Positions 32,805 to 44,480 of a DNA stretch of 64,000 bases are shown in pieces. Each line of letters starts with the position of its first letter. Position 1 is the first letter of the stretch. A program made the position numbers and the translations under genes. Under the pieces are notes generated by a model. That model saw only the letters and a list, made by a program, of their open reading frames with translations, was not told where the DNA came from and did no database searches. Source of the stretch: Hypericum androsaemum (lineage: Eukaryota; Streptophyta; Magnoliopsida; Malpighiales; Hypericaceae); contig OZ023182.1 in assembly GCA_963995505.1 (NCBI GenBank), positions 8,610,707 through 8,674,706 of the forward strand, written 5' to 3'.

Positions 32805-35800
32805 TTACTTATTCAAGTTGCCCAACTGGTACTGCTGGCTTCCAAGGCAAGAAAAAAAATCGCCCACGTCTGTTTCCTGCGACTGTGACGCCTGCGAAGG
32901 CTGAACCCCGGTTTTTCCGAGACCGGAACCGGTGCCCATTGCCCTGCCCATGTAAAACGCTGCTGGAGGTCCCTTTGCCATTTCGGCTTGCCCATCGCTC
33001 AAGTCACCAACGACGCCAACATCGACAAGTGAAACCTTCTTGGCTGCAGATCAGAAGTAGCAAGGGGAATAATTAGAACCAAATCATCTCATTATTGATT
33101 GCCAGGCAGGATGAGTTCATCGAAGGACTCGTACATACAAGCATCCCGGCATGATTCCATCTATTGAAAGCCATGTCTGGCTTTTGTCGTAAAACAGTGA
33201 CCAATTAATTCTGTGAGAATGTGTGACATAATAGGTATCATTTTGAAAGAGTCGCCATGTTGCAATTGAGAAAAGTAGACTTACGTGCAGAAATATTAAG
33301 GTCAATTAGTCCACGGGTAAGTGAATCTGCCCATATTCCAGATTTAACCTGGAAGGCATCCTTCTTAGGTTGAGGATTGGAACCCACTGAAGGGTTCACA
33401 CCCACGTTGTCGCTGATATCATTTCCAGAACTCTGTACTGCTTCAGCAGAAGCTGAATTCGAGCCAGAACTGAATGCACCAAAAAGATCGGATCCATCAA
33501 AGCTGTTTATTGAAACTGTTGCAAATGGATCAGCCACGGAAGCATTAGTTGGCTCGGGTTTTGGAGCTGTAGTTTCAGGTTGAAGAGCATTATCAGCAGC
33601 GGAAAAGAAATCGATAGTCGCTGGAGCCACGGAAGGGATGGCAGGTTGGGAGGCAAATAGGTCAACCTGAGTCTGTTAAGGACAGCGAAACACGTGAATA
33701 CCAACCTAAAATTTACAGTTGACATATTTAACCACCTGAATTAGAGAAAAACCAAAACTAGATCCAGATCATCCAAAAAAGAGGCAAATATAATGCACTT
33801 CTCTTCAAAAAAAATTACGGGAAAAGGTATGGTACTTGAGAGTGAGAATCTGCGCTTGTTTCTACTTGCGATGGTGCAGAGACAAATGCTGCATCAGCAA
33901 AAAGATCAACTTCGGACGAGCTGCCATTTGTAGATGGCATTTCAATAGTTACAGGTGTCTGTACATCCATAAGGTCGCCAATCAAACTTGGTCCAAATAG
34001 ATCAACTTGATTAGAGGTTCCAGTAGCAGACTCTGCCAAGTAAAGAAGAACGAACACAAACCACTTACCTGACTGGAAACTTGAAAAAGCAAAACACCAA
34101 TGTGACGAAGAAAGGAATATAATGCTTGAAAAGTTTTACATTGATCACCCACTATTTCATAACTAATTAAAAGTATTTGAATGTCCACTCAAAGCACACT
34201 ACAATCTCCTAAAACTCCTGCACGCGGAATGCGGATCATGGTTATTAAGTCCATGTTTGTGTTGAACTCTTAGAACAGATGAATTTGGTCCAGAATATGC
34301 AATTCTGCCGTACAGAGTGATTAGATAAAACATGCATGGTACTAGGCCACACTTTCAGTTCAGACCTCAGTCCAAACTGTCTTCAACAGAGAGATTAGTT
34401 CAGACAAAGCATTCTTTGCGCATAGCAACTAAAATTTCTCGTTTTGCACAAGTGAATCAACTCACTGTCATTCACAAAAAGTAAGCTCGACGCTCTCTTA
34501 TACTTACTGGTCGAAGTTCCCCGGGGGTCAAAATCATCGTCAAATTCGTCATCCGAGTTACTTGGGGCACTAACACGTTGAGAAGTTCCAGAATTAGAGG
34601 GTAACTTGGCATCACCCTGTTTCTTACTGCAAACAATAAGGCAGGATAACAAATCATGACAAGTTTCAGAGGCATGCGTTGCCAAAAATGCAGAATGGAA
34701 GAAAAGCAAATGCAGAATGTCAAGGAAAAAATTGAAGGCAAGGATAAAGTCATTTAACCATATAAAAGTCTCAAATGCGTAAAAAGCAACAATTTTTCTC
34801 AACAAAGCAGTAGAGAGAAGTTATCCAGCAGGTCCTATGCTAGCTGAGTTTCATATTTAAAAATTTAATGGACTTCTGATCTAATGGAGATACAGCTATA
34901 GAAAGCACCTTCCAACACGTACTGAACTCTTCTTCTTCTCTTGATCATCATTAGTACCACTTCGACGAGACTTCACATAGGCATCCTTTTCTCCATAAGG
35001 ATCCCTGTCCTTGTAACTATCTCTAAAGCTAGTACTGTCTCTTGTGTTACTTACGCCTCCATACCGATCACTGCTGTGAATGTTGCTGCTGCCAGACGAC
35101 ACTGGAGATGACTTGTAAGTTATCCCAGTAGAGGAGAGGCCAAAGTACCTAGAGAAGGGCAATAACAAGACATTTCAGCCAACTAATATATGCAAGCAGC
35201 AGTGGAGCATATCACTTCTCCCACTGTAAATAAAACTTACTTGTCACGGTTTGCAGAAGCTTTGTTTCTGGTCTCTTGTATTTTGTCCCTGTCATTGAGA
35301 AGTGACACAATATTTTCGGCCTTCTTCCTGACATTTAGTCCCACATCTTTTCCATTTGGCTCTACATACTCAAAACTTGTGAGAGACTGCGCCAGAAAAA
35401 ACCGAGAGATGGAAAACACGTCAGTCCAAAAAAAAAATTAGACAACACCCAAGATATCAATTGATTAATTAGGCAAGCACAAGAAGATAGAACTCACCGA
35501 GATCTGGAAAGTATGTTCAATGATTTCATCCACAGCACGCTCTGACCCATGACCCACCAAATACTCTATGACAGCCAATGCCTGAAATTAAATCATTTAG
35601 GTAAATTAAAGACAGCATGATTGGCATTCAACTTGTTGACATCTTACCTTATAAACAAGACGCCAACTCTTGCCAGTCTCGCTTAGTCTCGTCCATAACA
35701 CATTCATAATCATCTGGCATTCAGTACTATAAAATGTAGCAAAAAAGAAGATGGCACAAGTCACCACTAAGCATCTAATAAGGAGGATAGCTAAAGGTTG

Positions 35801-36370
35801 GACAAAGGCAAAGCGGCATACAATTTCTTTGTAGCCTGCGCAATCTCAGCCAACACGGAACCATGAGGACCCCAAGGCTCATCATCGGTCGCATCCAACA
35901 CCTTCACAAATTAGTGAAAACAGGGGATCACTAATCACATCAAATAGATGATAAATCACGAACCAAAGTATAAGTTCAAATTACAGACTACGAATGGCTT
36001 CGACTAATCATCCGGAAAGGTTCAAGGCTATAACGTGGTCTAAAATCACATCTAAAACCATCCAGATCACTAGGAGCTACAAAGAGCTATAGCTTCCTTC
36101 TATTAGCGGTTCGATGAATGCTTAAAATAAGGGGAAAAAGGGGGGAGAGAGAGAGATCGAATTACCTTTTGCTCGATTTCGGGGACCTTGAGGACCTTGA
36201 GATTCACCTCCCGCTTTCTGGTCGAATAAAAATCAAAGGATTAGCGAATAAAAACCAAAGTATTCGGAGATCGCCACAAAAGTTACGGAAAAAAGGAAAG
36301 AAGAATCGGAAGAGGACGAGGGAGATTACATTTCGCGGACGGTCTGGTCGAAAACCTTCATGAAATCCAT
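32805..36370 (-). CDS. EPSIN1: Clathrin interactor EPSIN1 (ENTH-domain adaptor)
   Basis: Eleven coding exons join in frame to 554 aa: 36370-36330, 36217-36166, 35901-35822, 35726-35648, 35581-35498, 35386-35241, 35148-34909, 34626-34508, 34032-33836, 33672-33285 and 33043-32805. All are GT-AG. The ENTH domain fills about residues 1-150 ([79 protein letters not shown]). A disordered tail follows with an acidic [12 protein letters not shown] and VDLFGPS/VDLFADA repeats. It also carries DPFATV and a clathrin-box-like GLIDLN near 467-472. Length and motif order fit Arabidopsis EPSIN1 (560 aa), which binds clathrin, VTI11 and AP-1 in Golgi-to-vacuole traffic. Vacuolar function here is inference from the family. 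A retroposon sits close upstream, 36580-37650. Confidence 0.96.
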
Positions 36371-36479
36371 GGCGGTAATGGAGACGAAGGGATTTTGGAT
36401 CTCCAAGGAGGAGAAATAAGGAGAGGAGGATGCGGACGGTTGAGATAGCTTTACTCTCTCCTGTTTGGTTGTTATTATG

Positions 36480-38586
36480 GGTAAATTACCTTCTGGTCCC
36501 TGAAGTTTAACTACATCATCAATAGGGTCTTTGCTGTTTCAAAACACCTATTTCCATCTTCCAAGTTTGCTAAAATGGAGAAGCTGTCGATAATATGACT
36601 CTCTCTCTAGAAATATCTAGATATTTTCTCTCCCTCTGTGGAGCGTTTCCTTCCTTCTCCTTCCTCGGTACTGCCGTTACCGCTCACCTTCCCGCTGTTC
36701 GCCACACCTCGCCTCTCCGTCGCTCGCTTCGCCTATCTGCTCCTCGCCCCACCGTTCGCTTCGCCTCGCCTCGCCTCTCCGTTCGTCTCACCTCGCCTCC
36801 CCGTGGCTCGCCTCGCCTCCCTGCATCTCGCCTCTCTGCCGTTCGTATCGCCTTGCTTCACCGTTTGCCGCCCGCTTCCCCACCGCTCGCCTCGCTGCTC
36901 GCCTCGCTGCAGCTCGCCCCGCCGTTCACCTCTCCGCCTGCCTCACTGTCACTTGCCTCGCCGCTGCTCACCTCGCTACTCTCCTCACCGCTCATTTCTC
37001 TGGCGCTCGCATCACCATTGCTCCTCTTCCCGGGGCTCCCCCGCCCTAGTCTTATGTTCTATGTCTTGGCTCTGGGGGTTCGGTCACCATCGACCTTCCT
37101 CCGGTCTTCGGGTGGCCTCCCTCCGAGCCGCTGGGTCCGTTGTTTCTCGGCTTTTTTTCTGGTTCTTTTCACTTTTTTTGTTCTCGTTTGTTGCTTGCTT
37201 GTTTGTTCTCAGTTACTTGTGTTTGTTGTTGCTTACTGTCGTTGCTCCCGAGCCACACCTGTTTAGTGGTCTCGTTGGGTTGTGTTTTTGCTTGGATTTG
37301 AGATCCTTTCGTATTTCGTTGCCTGTCCGGTAGTTGCGGGTGGAAAACCTTGTCTCGGTCGATTTACGTCGACCTTGGCTCTCATCTGAGTGTATCGTGT
37401 ATACATTCAGATGCCCTCTTGACGTTGTCTTGAGGTTGTTGGCCGAAGCTTGCTTCGGCAGAATTCTGCCCCGATCGTTAGCCTTCGTGCTTTTTCGATC
37501 GCCCATCGCTTCCCCCTTTGTGCCACCCTACTGCCATCGGATCGGCTTTCGTTTTCTGTTTGGGTTTCTTGTCTTCTGTCTGTACTTTTCTTTATTGTTC
37601 TATAACTCGTGTTTAATATAGGCTTTGCGCCACTTTTCCTCTAAAAAAAAAAGTTTGCTAAAATGGAACTCTCGTGTCTCTAGCGTCGGAATCGGAAAAT
37701 ATCTCCAGCAAGGAGACACGTTAAATGACCAAATTGCACCTCAATCAACAACAAAAAACTTACCTTCTTCAACATTTAGAACACCAATACTACATCATCG
37801 TTCGCAACCACAACCTAACCACGCCCTCACTCGAATCGAGGCACTATGGATTCGATTTCTGCCCAACTATTTTGTCTCTATGGATTCAATTTTAATCAAT
37901 TCGGCTCACTATGAACCCATTGGTGGTCGACTCTGATTTTGGCAAGAAAACCCACTTGTCGACTCACTGTGAACCCATTGGTGGTCGACTCCGATGCCTC
38001 ATCCATGTAGTTTAGGAGGCGAGCTTGCCTCGAGGTCGATGACGGTGGGATTTGGGTCTCCGACGGGAGCTTGAGGACGACAGGAGCTCGAGGGTTCTGA
38101 GCATGTCACCATCGTCGGCTTCGTCGTCGTCAAGGTTATTTCTCTCTATGGCCGTCGATGGGTCCCATCACCCTCCTCTCCATTTTCTTCTTAGACGACA
38201 GCAAGGGGAAGCTTTTGTCCCCATCAAACTCGTCATGGCCCTGTCGTTTCTTCCCGGGCATAGGGACAGCAAGAGATTGGGGCTTCAGCGGCATTGGAGA
38301 CAGGCTTCTGCAATGTCGGCCGGGGAAAGAGGAGGATCCTTGGAGGGTTTCGGCAGCGTTGTTGCTATTTCTGTCGTCAGGATTCATTTTTAGCATTAAT
38401 AAATTTTTATTATTTTTTGGTGAGGGTAGAAAAGTTATTTTACAAAGAAAAATAATCGCTGACGTCAGCGAGGGGCCTGAGAGTATAATAAAACCAAACC
38501 TTGGAGAGTTTTTAATTGATTACCGAATTACAGGGGGGCGAACATAAAATATATCAAATACCAGGGGCCTGAGCATAATTTACCTA
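36480..38586. mobile_element. Candidate Mutator-like non-autonomous element disrupted by a retroposon
   Basis: The ends look inverted. The left begins GGTAAATTACCTTCTGGTCC; the reverse complement of the right begins GGTAAATTATGCTCAGGCCC and continues to CGCTGACGTCAGCG. The right end closely resembles the TIR of the element at 58605-59669. The left is more diverged, and no matching 9-bp flank is visible, so the boundaries are uncertain. The interior 37670-38450 holds no supported gene. The left arm is split by the retroposon annotated next. Confidence 0.4.
36580..37650 (+). mobile_element. LINE-like retroposon with 17-bp target duplication
   Basis: The flanks carry the direct repeat AAGTTTGCTAAAATGGA (36563-36579 and 37651-37667). 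A poly(A) run (37643-37652) abuts the right copy, so the insertion is on the plus strand and came by target-primed reverse transcription. The 1.07-kb body has no RT domain. Its first half (36700-37000) is a C-rich tandem of cgcctcgcc-type words that gives long overlapping frames without motifs. It could be a 5'-truncated LINE 3' end or a SINE-like element. It lies about 210 bp upstream of the EPSIN1 start codon. Confidence 0.75.
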
Positions 38587-38759
38587 ATTAAATTTGGTAT
38601 AAGCCCTAATTTCTAATTGGGAATCCCACGAGAACAACTCTAGGCTACCCTTGTTGACACTATAGACCCGTCGTATAAGACCTCTTCAATATAGTATATG
38701 GCCGAAACGAATGGACGTGTATCGGCCATCACAATCTCAACCTTAATATCTCACCTCAA

Positions 38760-39660
38760 TCGAATTAGACATTGGCGAATCGAAGATGGAATTATCTAGC
38801 TAGAGAGGATCAAGACTCGCCATTTCTTGATGAAGTTGGTCTTGATTGTACAAATCCGGTTGGCATCCTTTTTCTCCTTATTACACTCCCTCATGAGCAA
38901 TTGAAGAAAGGTGTTCGCTGTAATACCGTTGTCCAGGAATATTCTTTCGATTGACTCCCCTAGGACATGAGCCGTGATGCAAAGGGGCTTCTCGGGGTTG
39001 CTCCTCTTCCGGGTAGACCTCGCAATAGCGATGCTTCCATCGAAGTCCTTCATTATAGGTATGGCTGAGGACTTCTCTTACACCTGAGGTCCAGTAGGGT
39101 CTTCTTCGATCACGTCCCACTTTAGGTGGCTTGGTTGGAAGGATCTCGACTCGAAGCTAGTCGATAATAAAAACTCCATGACAGTTGCTGCCTTGTGCGG
39201 AAAGTCCCCGAACTTGACGTAGCCAGAGCCAAGATCGACTGAGACCTCCTCCTCTTTCTAGTCGGCCTTGTCTTTCTGATGGTGATCTCCTTTCGGGTGG
39301 ATCTTTCTTCTCACTTTAGGTACCCACTTTTGGATCAACTTTTCGCGTAGGTTAGTGGGTGCCTATGTTGAACCTCCTTAACGTGCTTGAGGTCATTTCT
39401 CTTCTATCACTTAGAGGCTTCAACCTCTTTGGCCCAACCTTGAGTCGGGGCTGATTGATATTTAACACGTGGGTTAGGAGGGCATTTTGCTTCTCCAACT
39501 TGGCCATTTGCTCCATGAGTTACCATTTGAGGTACTCAATGACTTGCTCCTGTCTTTGGACCTTCTTCTCAAGGTGACGTCTCTGAGTCTTAGTCAGGAT
39601 GCCTTGCAATGTTGGCTCAGGGGGAACCTTCTTATCTTCAAGCCACTTGAAGGTATTCCA
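38760..39660 (-). pseudogene. Ty3/gypsy gag-protease fragment (Tat/Ogre-like), degenerate
   Basis: The frame 39053-38796 contains PLCITAHVLGESIERIFLDN, which aligns by eye with the gypsy protease block LHITAxxxGxxxxRxLxDTG, with DTG changed to DNG. Upstream on the same strand, 39600-39250 reads broken gag-like, coiled-coil-rich sequence (RRHLEKKVQRQEQVIEYLKW and MEQMAKLEKQNALL). Stops abound. Confidence 0.6.
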
Positions 39661-40660
39661 GTGTAGGTTAGACCCATCTTGAAGTCCACATTAATACGGG
39701 TATGGAGGACCCTCCACATATCATCCACTTATATAAATAGCCCCCCTCCTATTTAACCTAGATAGACTTTTGGGAAAGAGACATTTTAGCTAGATGAGAG
39801 GCGACTCTCTCGGGTAGGTAGCCGGTTGGGAGCTGGATCAGAGAGGAAGGTCTGACAGAGCACATGCGGCTAAACCCCTCTATCATTACCTCTTTTATCT
39901 TGCTTGTGATATTTATTGCTTTATCTATCTATCTTTACTTTGCATTTACCATGCTTGGTGAGTAGAGTTCTTAAGGGTCAGATGCCCTAAGTGCGTCCAA
40001 CTGGCTAGGTGACTAAAATGGGTTGATCATCCTTAGAGTACGTATGAACTGGAGGTATGAATGCTTTTAGCCTTGAATGTGCCTAGTCAGAGCTAGATAG
40101 TTGATGGTATGCTAGCTCGACTAAGTTCACACTAGATGATTTAGTGGTATATGACCTAAATTCTGGGAGGCAGGTGACCATGGATGGCTAGGGATTAGAC
40201 TAGCTAGCATGATGGAAAATGCCAAACACCGTAAGCCAATCCTAGTAGTCTATAGGGTAGCTTCACGAGGGGGGTTAGTGGCTTTAGGTGCCATCGCAAG
40301 GGAGTAGCTATACGTGTCGCAGTACGGGTGTGATGAAACTTGGTACGTGATAGTTTGGCAACTGGCCCTAGTACTTGCTTTGGCTCGTGATTGATGTAAA
40401 GTAGCGAGCTCGTTTTAGAACCCCTAGACTATGACTATTTTAAGAAGCCCAAAAGGTTACCTAGTGGGAAGGTGCACGGAAGGTATCCATCCCTACTTTT
40501 CTATTTATCTAGCATCCCTGATTGCTTGACTTTACCCTCATTTTAAAACAACAAAAACACGCATGTCCTAGGTCTAACCCAACTAGCTTGATCTTGTAAC
40601 CTCTAGGCTCGCTCTCTGTGTTCAATACTCTTACTTATTTTTACTATAGGGTGGCCCAAA
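39661..40660. other. Unassigned repeat-like DNA, possible LTR
   Basis: A TATA-like TATATAAATA (39731-39740) precedes about 0.9 kb without coding frames. It ends near a ccccccgcgcatcaatggtg block, which resembles the region after a gypsy LTR. Without a second copy this cannot be proven. Confidence 0.3.
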
Positions 40661-40724
40661 ACCCCCCGCGCATCAATGGTGCGACCCAATCGAGACCCAA
40701 GGTAAGACCCCGGTCGAGCCTCCA

Positions 40725-40895
40725 GGCGAGATGTCCCAAGGCGAGACGATTAAGGTGAGATGTCCCAATGGGTGATGAGACGATCAATGTGAGATGGCCT
40801 AGGGAGGTGAGACAACTAGGGTGAGATGTCCCAGGGATGTGAGACGACCAATGTGAGATGTCCTAGGGAGTTGAGACAACCAAGGTGAGATATTT
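40725..40895. repeat. Short tandem array of gtgagatgtccc-type units
   Basis: Four to five degenerate copies of a unit of about 40 bp, each with ggtgagatgtccca or tgtgagatgtccta and gagacgaccaa. Simple minisatellite, no coding role evident. Confidence 0.75.
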
Positions 40896-41039
40896 TATGA
40901 TGACCAAAAATATCTCGACACCTCTTCCGTTCTTTGATATTTTTGTACCTCAACAATATGTTAGTGTCAATTCAAGCAGTTAAATCATAAGCTAAAAAAT
41001 TGGATAATTTTTTATTATTGGTTTTCAGAATGCGAGTCT

Positions 41040-42915
41040 AGGTCATTGCAAATTTTAGGCAGTCTCAGAGGGCATGGAGCACTATCTCCTCCTTCTGGCC
41101 GCAACACAGACAAAGTGCATCCATTGTCATATGCCTATGAAAACGTATATGAGGTGTAAGTCAAACCATGGTCTTCTGTCTCTCAGGTCATTTCCACTTT
41201 CAGAGGTGGGTCCACATAATCCTTGTACTTTCTAGATCCTCTGATTCCAATCGCGAGCAGCTCGAAGGATGTCTTCGTAGAGAAGTTCCCGTAGGTTGTA
41301 AGTTTCCATTTGATGGCATCTGAGCCTCCCTTTGGACGTGGCAGCAAGAGACCCACAATCAGACACATCGCATAATTGGGCAAAAATTTTGAAACTGAGA
41401 CTAATTGCAGCACCCTTCATTTAATATTGCTTCATGGACATGCATATTTAAAATATGGTATAGAATTCAACCTAAAACAATATTAGCAAGGGGTTCATTC
41501 ATTAGTAACCATAAACCATGCCAAAAATATATGGATATTTCATCTCGTACTACACACCGAAGGCCTCGATGCATTATAGGCCATATGGCCACCAATGCTT
41601 TCCATAATGGGGAGTTAAACCCTTTACGGGATACCTCCAGGATAATAGTCGTTTGGTTTGTTTGGTTTACATATTTTCCCCATAAAACTTTTGCCCAAAG
41701 TGATTCCCTATCCGTGAGTATGCCCCACACTAATTTTATTAGCAACGCTAGATTTTGGTCATTTAGGCATTTAAATCCTAGACCTCCATCTTATTTAGAT
41801 GTATAAATTGTTGACTAGGCAACAAAGGGCGACTTTCTTTTAGTTGCTGAAGAGCCCCATAAGAAGTTGTACTGGATCTTCTCTATCTCATTGCACAACC
41901 CAGTAGGTAATTTGGTTGTTTGCATAGCGTAAGAGGGATTGTACTTTGATCAAGATGTAGTTGTACATCTGTTTAGTCACTCGATTGTGTAACAACGGCA
42001 TGCCCAAGTAGCGCCCAAGGTTGCTGGTAAGAGAAACTCCTAGGTTGCGAGCGAGCTCCTTTGCCAAAGACAAGGTTACATTCTTTGATATGAACAACCT
42101 CGTCTTCTCCTTACTCACTCATTTCCCTGAAACAGTACAAAACTTGTCAAGCAAACTATTAATATCTCAACTTGTTTCACGTATTGTTGAGAATCCCACA
42201 TTGATTAAAACACGAGTGGGGGGCAAGTTTATAAGTGTGAAAATCTACCAACTCATTACCTTAAGGTTTTGGGTTGGATATGGAGATTCTAACATGGTAT
42301 CAGAGCGGGTTGATCTCGTGCCCATTGTTGAACTCGCACGACTCCCATTTCTCGCACGTTGGTGAAGTCAAAGGCAGTGCAATCTTCGACCCGATGTGGG
42401 TCTCGTTTGAGGGGGCGTATTGAGAATCTCACATCGATTAAAACACGAGTGGGGGGCAAGTTTATAAGTATAAAAATCCACCAATTCATTACTGGGTTGG
42501 ATATGGAGATTCTAAAGCCTCAGCAAATAAGATGAGATCATCCCCGGAGAATAAGTGAGAGAGTTGTGGCCCATGTCTTGCTAGCTTTATTGACTTCCAT
42601 TGCTCCTTAGTCACCGCATCTTGGATAAGAAGCCTCAAACGCACCAAACACAAGACGAAGATGTAAGGTGACAATGGGTTCTCTTGGCGAATGCCTCTCG
42701 ATAGTTTGAAACTTGTTGTCTCTTCTCTGTTCCAAAGTACTTGCATTGTACAAATAGAGATGAACGTGAGTATCAATTCAATTACACCTGGAGGTAGATT
42801 TAGAGAGGACATAGTACAAAGTAATGCAGTTCCAAAGTAATGCAGTTCTATCATATACTTTCTCTAGATCCACCTTGATGGCCATGAGTTTTCTCCGTCC
42901 GTCTTGCACGAAGAA
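41040..42915 (-). pseudogene. LINE (L1-like) reverse transcriptase pseudogene
   Basis: On the minus strand: LMAIKVDLEKVYDR (about 42885), then FKLSRGIRQENPLSPYIFVL and QLSHLFSGDDLILFAEA, where the catalytic FADD is changed to SGDD. Then LDKFCTVSGK, VSKEKTRLFISKNVTLSLAK and LGRYLGMPLLHNRVTKQ (42118-41888), SLWAKVLWGKYV and SIYFWHGLWLL (41745-41467), and a degraded zf-RVT-like tail (WKLTTYGNFSTKTSFELL). The order fits plant L1 ORF2 from mid-RT to the C-terminus. Stops, frameshifts and a TRIM insertion show it is dead. Confidence 0.88.
42185..42516 (+). mobile_element. TRIM (terminal-repeat retrotransposon in miniature)
   Basis: The 5' LTR is 42185-42294 (110 bp, TGTTGAGAAT...ATTCTAACA). It is followed at once by the tRNA-Met primer site TGGTATCAGAGC (42295-42306), a short internal stretch of about 100 bp, a purine tract TTTGAGGGGGCG (42406-42417), and a 3' LTR at 42418-42516 with a 12-bp internal deletion and an altered end. 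It is 332 bp in total, with no coding capacity. It sits in plus orientation inside the minus-strand LINE RT, between LFAEA and the LDKFCTVSGK region. A clean 5-bp target duplication is not readable because the 3' end is mutated. Confidence 0.92.
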
Positions 42916-42919
42916 AAAG

Positions 42920-44140
42920 AGTACAAAAACCAAAAGATGTAAACTGGGCTCATTTAGACCTGCTAAACCAAATGGGCGGTCATTGAAGAGCTCGGGTTCG
43001 GCCCACTTAAACCAATTCTTCAATGTGCAAACAGTGGGGCGGTCCACATTACACGAAGAACCTTATGCGTTATATAGGCATACAAAGATGTAAAACTCTA
43101 AAAAAAGTACATCAAAATTACGGATGAGAGTAGGTAAAAGTAGTAATGAACTTGGATTTAATTAAGTGTGTATTAAGTTCAAATCTTATGAGTGTAAAAA
43201 AATTATTGGGATAAGCCATTCTCTTAAATAAGAGTCGAGAGTATTCGACTCTATAACATGAAAAAATAAGGAAAAGTACAATAATCGGTGTGTAAATTTT
43301 AACGTGAAACACGTTTGGCCAATTTTCCTCATGATGATATATCAAGATAGATGATGGTTATGATATGATGTATCCCTAGTGACCATTAATCCAACTACTG
43401 TATAGGGCGGAAATTTAATTTAAAAATATATTTTTAATTAATATAGGGTATTTGTTAATTGTTCCCGAAAATCAACAAGCTCGATACTCCAAACAGCCCT
43501 CCATCTTTGTCGCCGGGAGAAAAATGGACCCGTCACAATACCCGTAGTTAGCCTATTCTCTATGGGCCTGCCTGCCCCGACAAAAGTTTTCAGATTCGGA
43601 ATTTATTATAGTATATTTATCAACCGGAAAAGATAATTAGGTTCCAATTTAAAAAGAACAGATAATTAGGCGGTTTGGTCAAATTACACGTGGCGTGCAT
43701 GGAAGAAATTTGAGAATATTTTCAGGAGATAAGGTTGGGCGATAGTCTTCCACATCCACGTCACTCCTAATCTCATCGGATATTGTTCTTTATCGTGGGC
43801 GTGGAGGAGGTTTACAGCGCTTTGTTAATTGGCTGCTTTAATAAAGTAAATTAATGGCTTGATTCTGACCACCCACTTGCACTCTTTTACCGTTGTTGCC
43901 ATAATCCCACTAAATTTGTCAAAACTGGGATAAACTTGATTATGTTGATAACTTCTTACCATAAATATTCAGCGTCGAGAAATTTCACACAAGATTGGAC
44001 TACCAGTGGTTTGGATTGGGTACGGAGTGAAGAAATTTGGTTCAAATTCAGTGGGGACATGAGTAATCTCCACTGAAAGAGCAAGGGACAAATTGGAAAT
44101 ACAATAATTAAAATGATTAAAAAAAATATCAGCAATAAAT
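42920..44140. other. Intergenic
   Basis: AT-rich, without coding frames or repeats I can define. 42908-43060 is inserted or unrelated sequence next to the LINE start. Confidence 0.4.
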
Positions 44141-44146
44141 ACAAGT

Positions 44147-44480
44147 ATGGGAATATTGGTTTCCATTTTCTCGGATATTGGTTTCCATCTTCTATGCTAT
44201 TGGTTTCATTCTACTATGATATTAGTTTCATTCTACTATGATATTGGATTCCATCTTCTATGTTATTGGTTTCATTCTACTATGACATTGGTTTCATCCT
44301 ACTATGATATTGGTTTCATTCCACCGTGATATTGGTTTTCATCTTCTCCAATATTGGTATCCCATTATAAGTGAAAATATATACCATTTGAATGTATTGG
44401 TTTCATTCTTCTCGAATATTGGTATCATCGTTCTAGGATATTGGTATCATTCTACTTTAATATTGGTATCATTCATCTGT
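44147..44480. repeat. Minisatellite, 22-24 bp unit
   Basis: About 14 degenerate copies of tattggtttcattctactatga, with variants ending cttctc or ggatat. The unit encodes no conserved protein. An open frame through it is a by-product of the repeat. Confidence 0.9.

Noticed and set aside
36595..37333. Two long overlapping frames (over 220 codons each) on the plus strand
   Set aside because: They arise from the C-rich cgcctcgcc repeat inside a retroposon. Both frames are Ser/Pro/Leu/Arg low-complexity without motifs, and two overlapping frames staying open is a composition effect.
42295..42306. TGGTATCAGAGC looking like part of a tRNA
   Set aside because: It is the primer-binding site complementary to initiator tRNA-Met, directly after an LTR end; no tRNA cloverleaf surrounds it.
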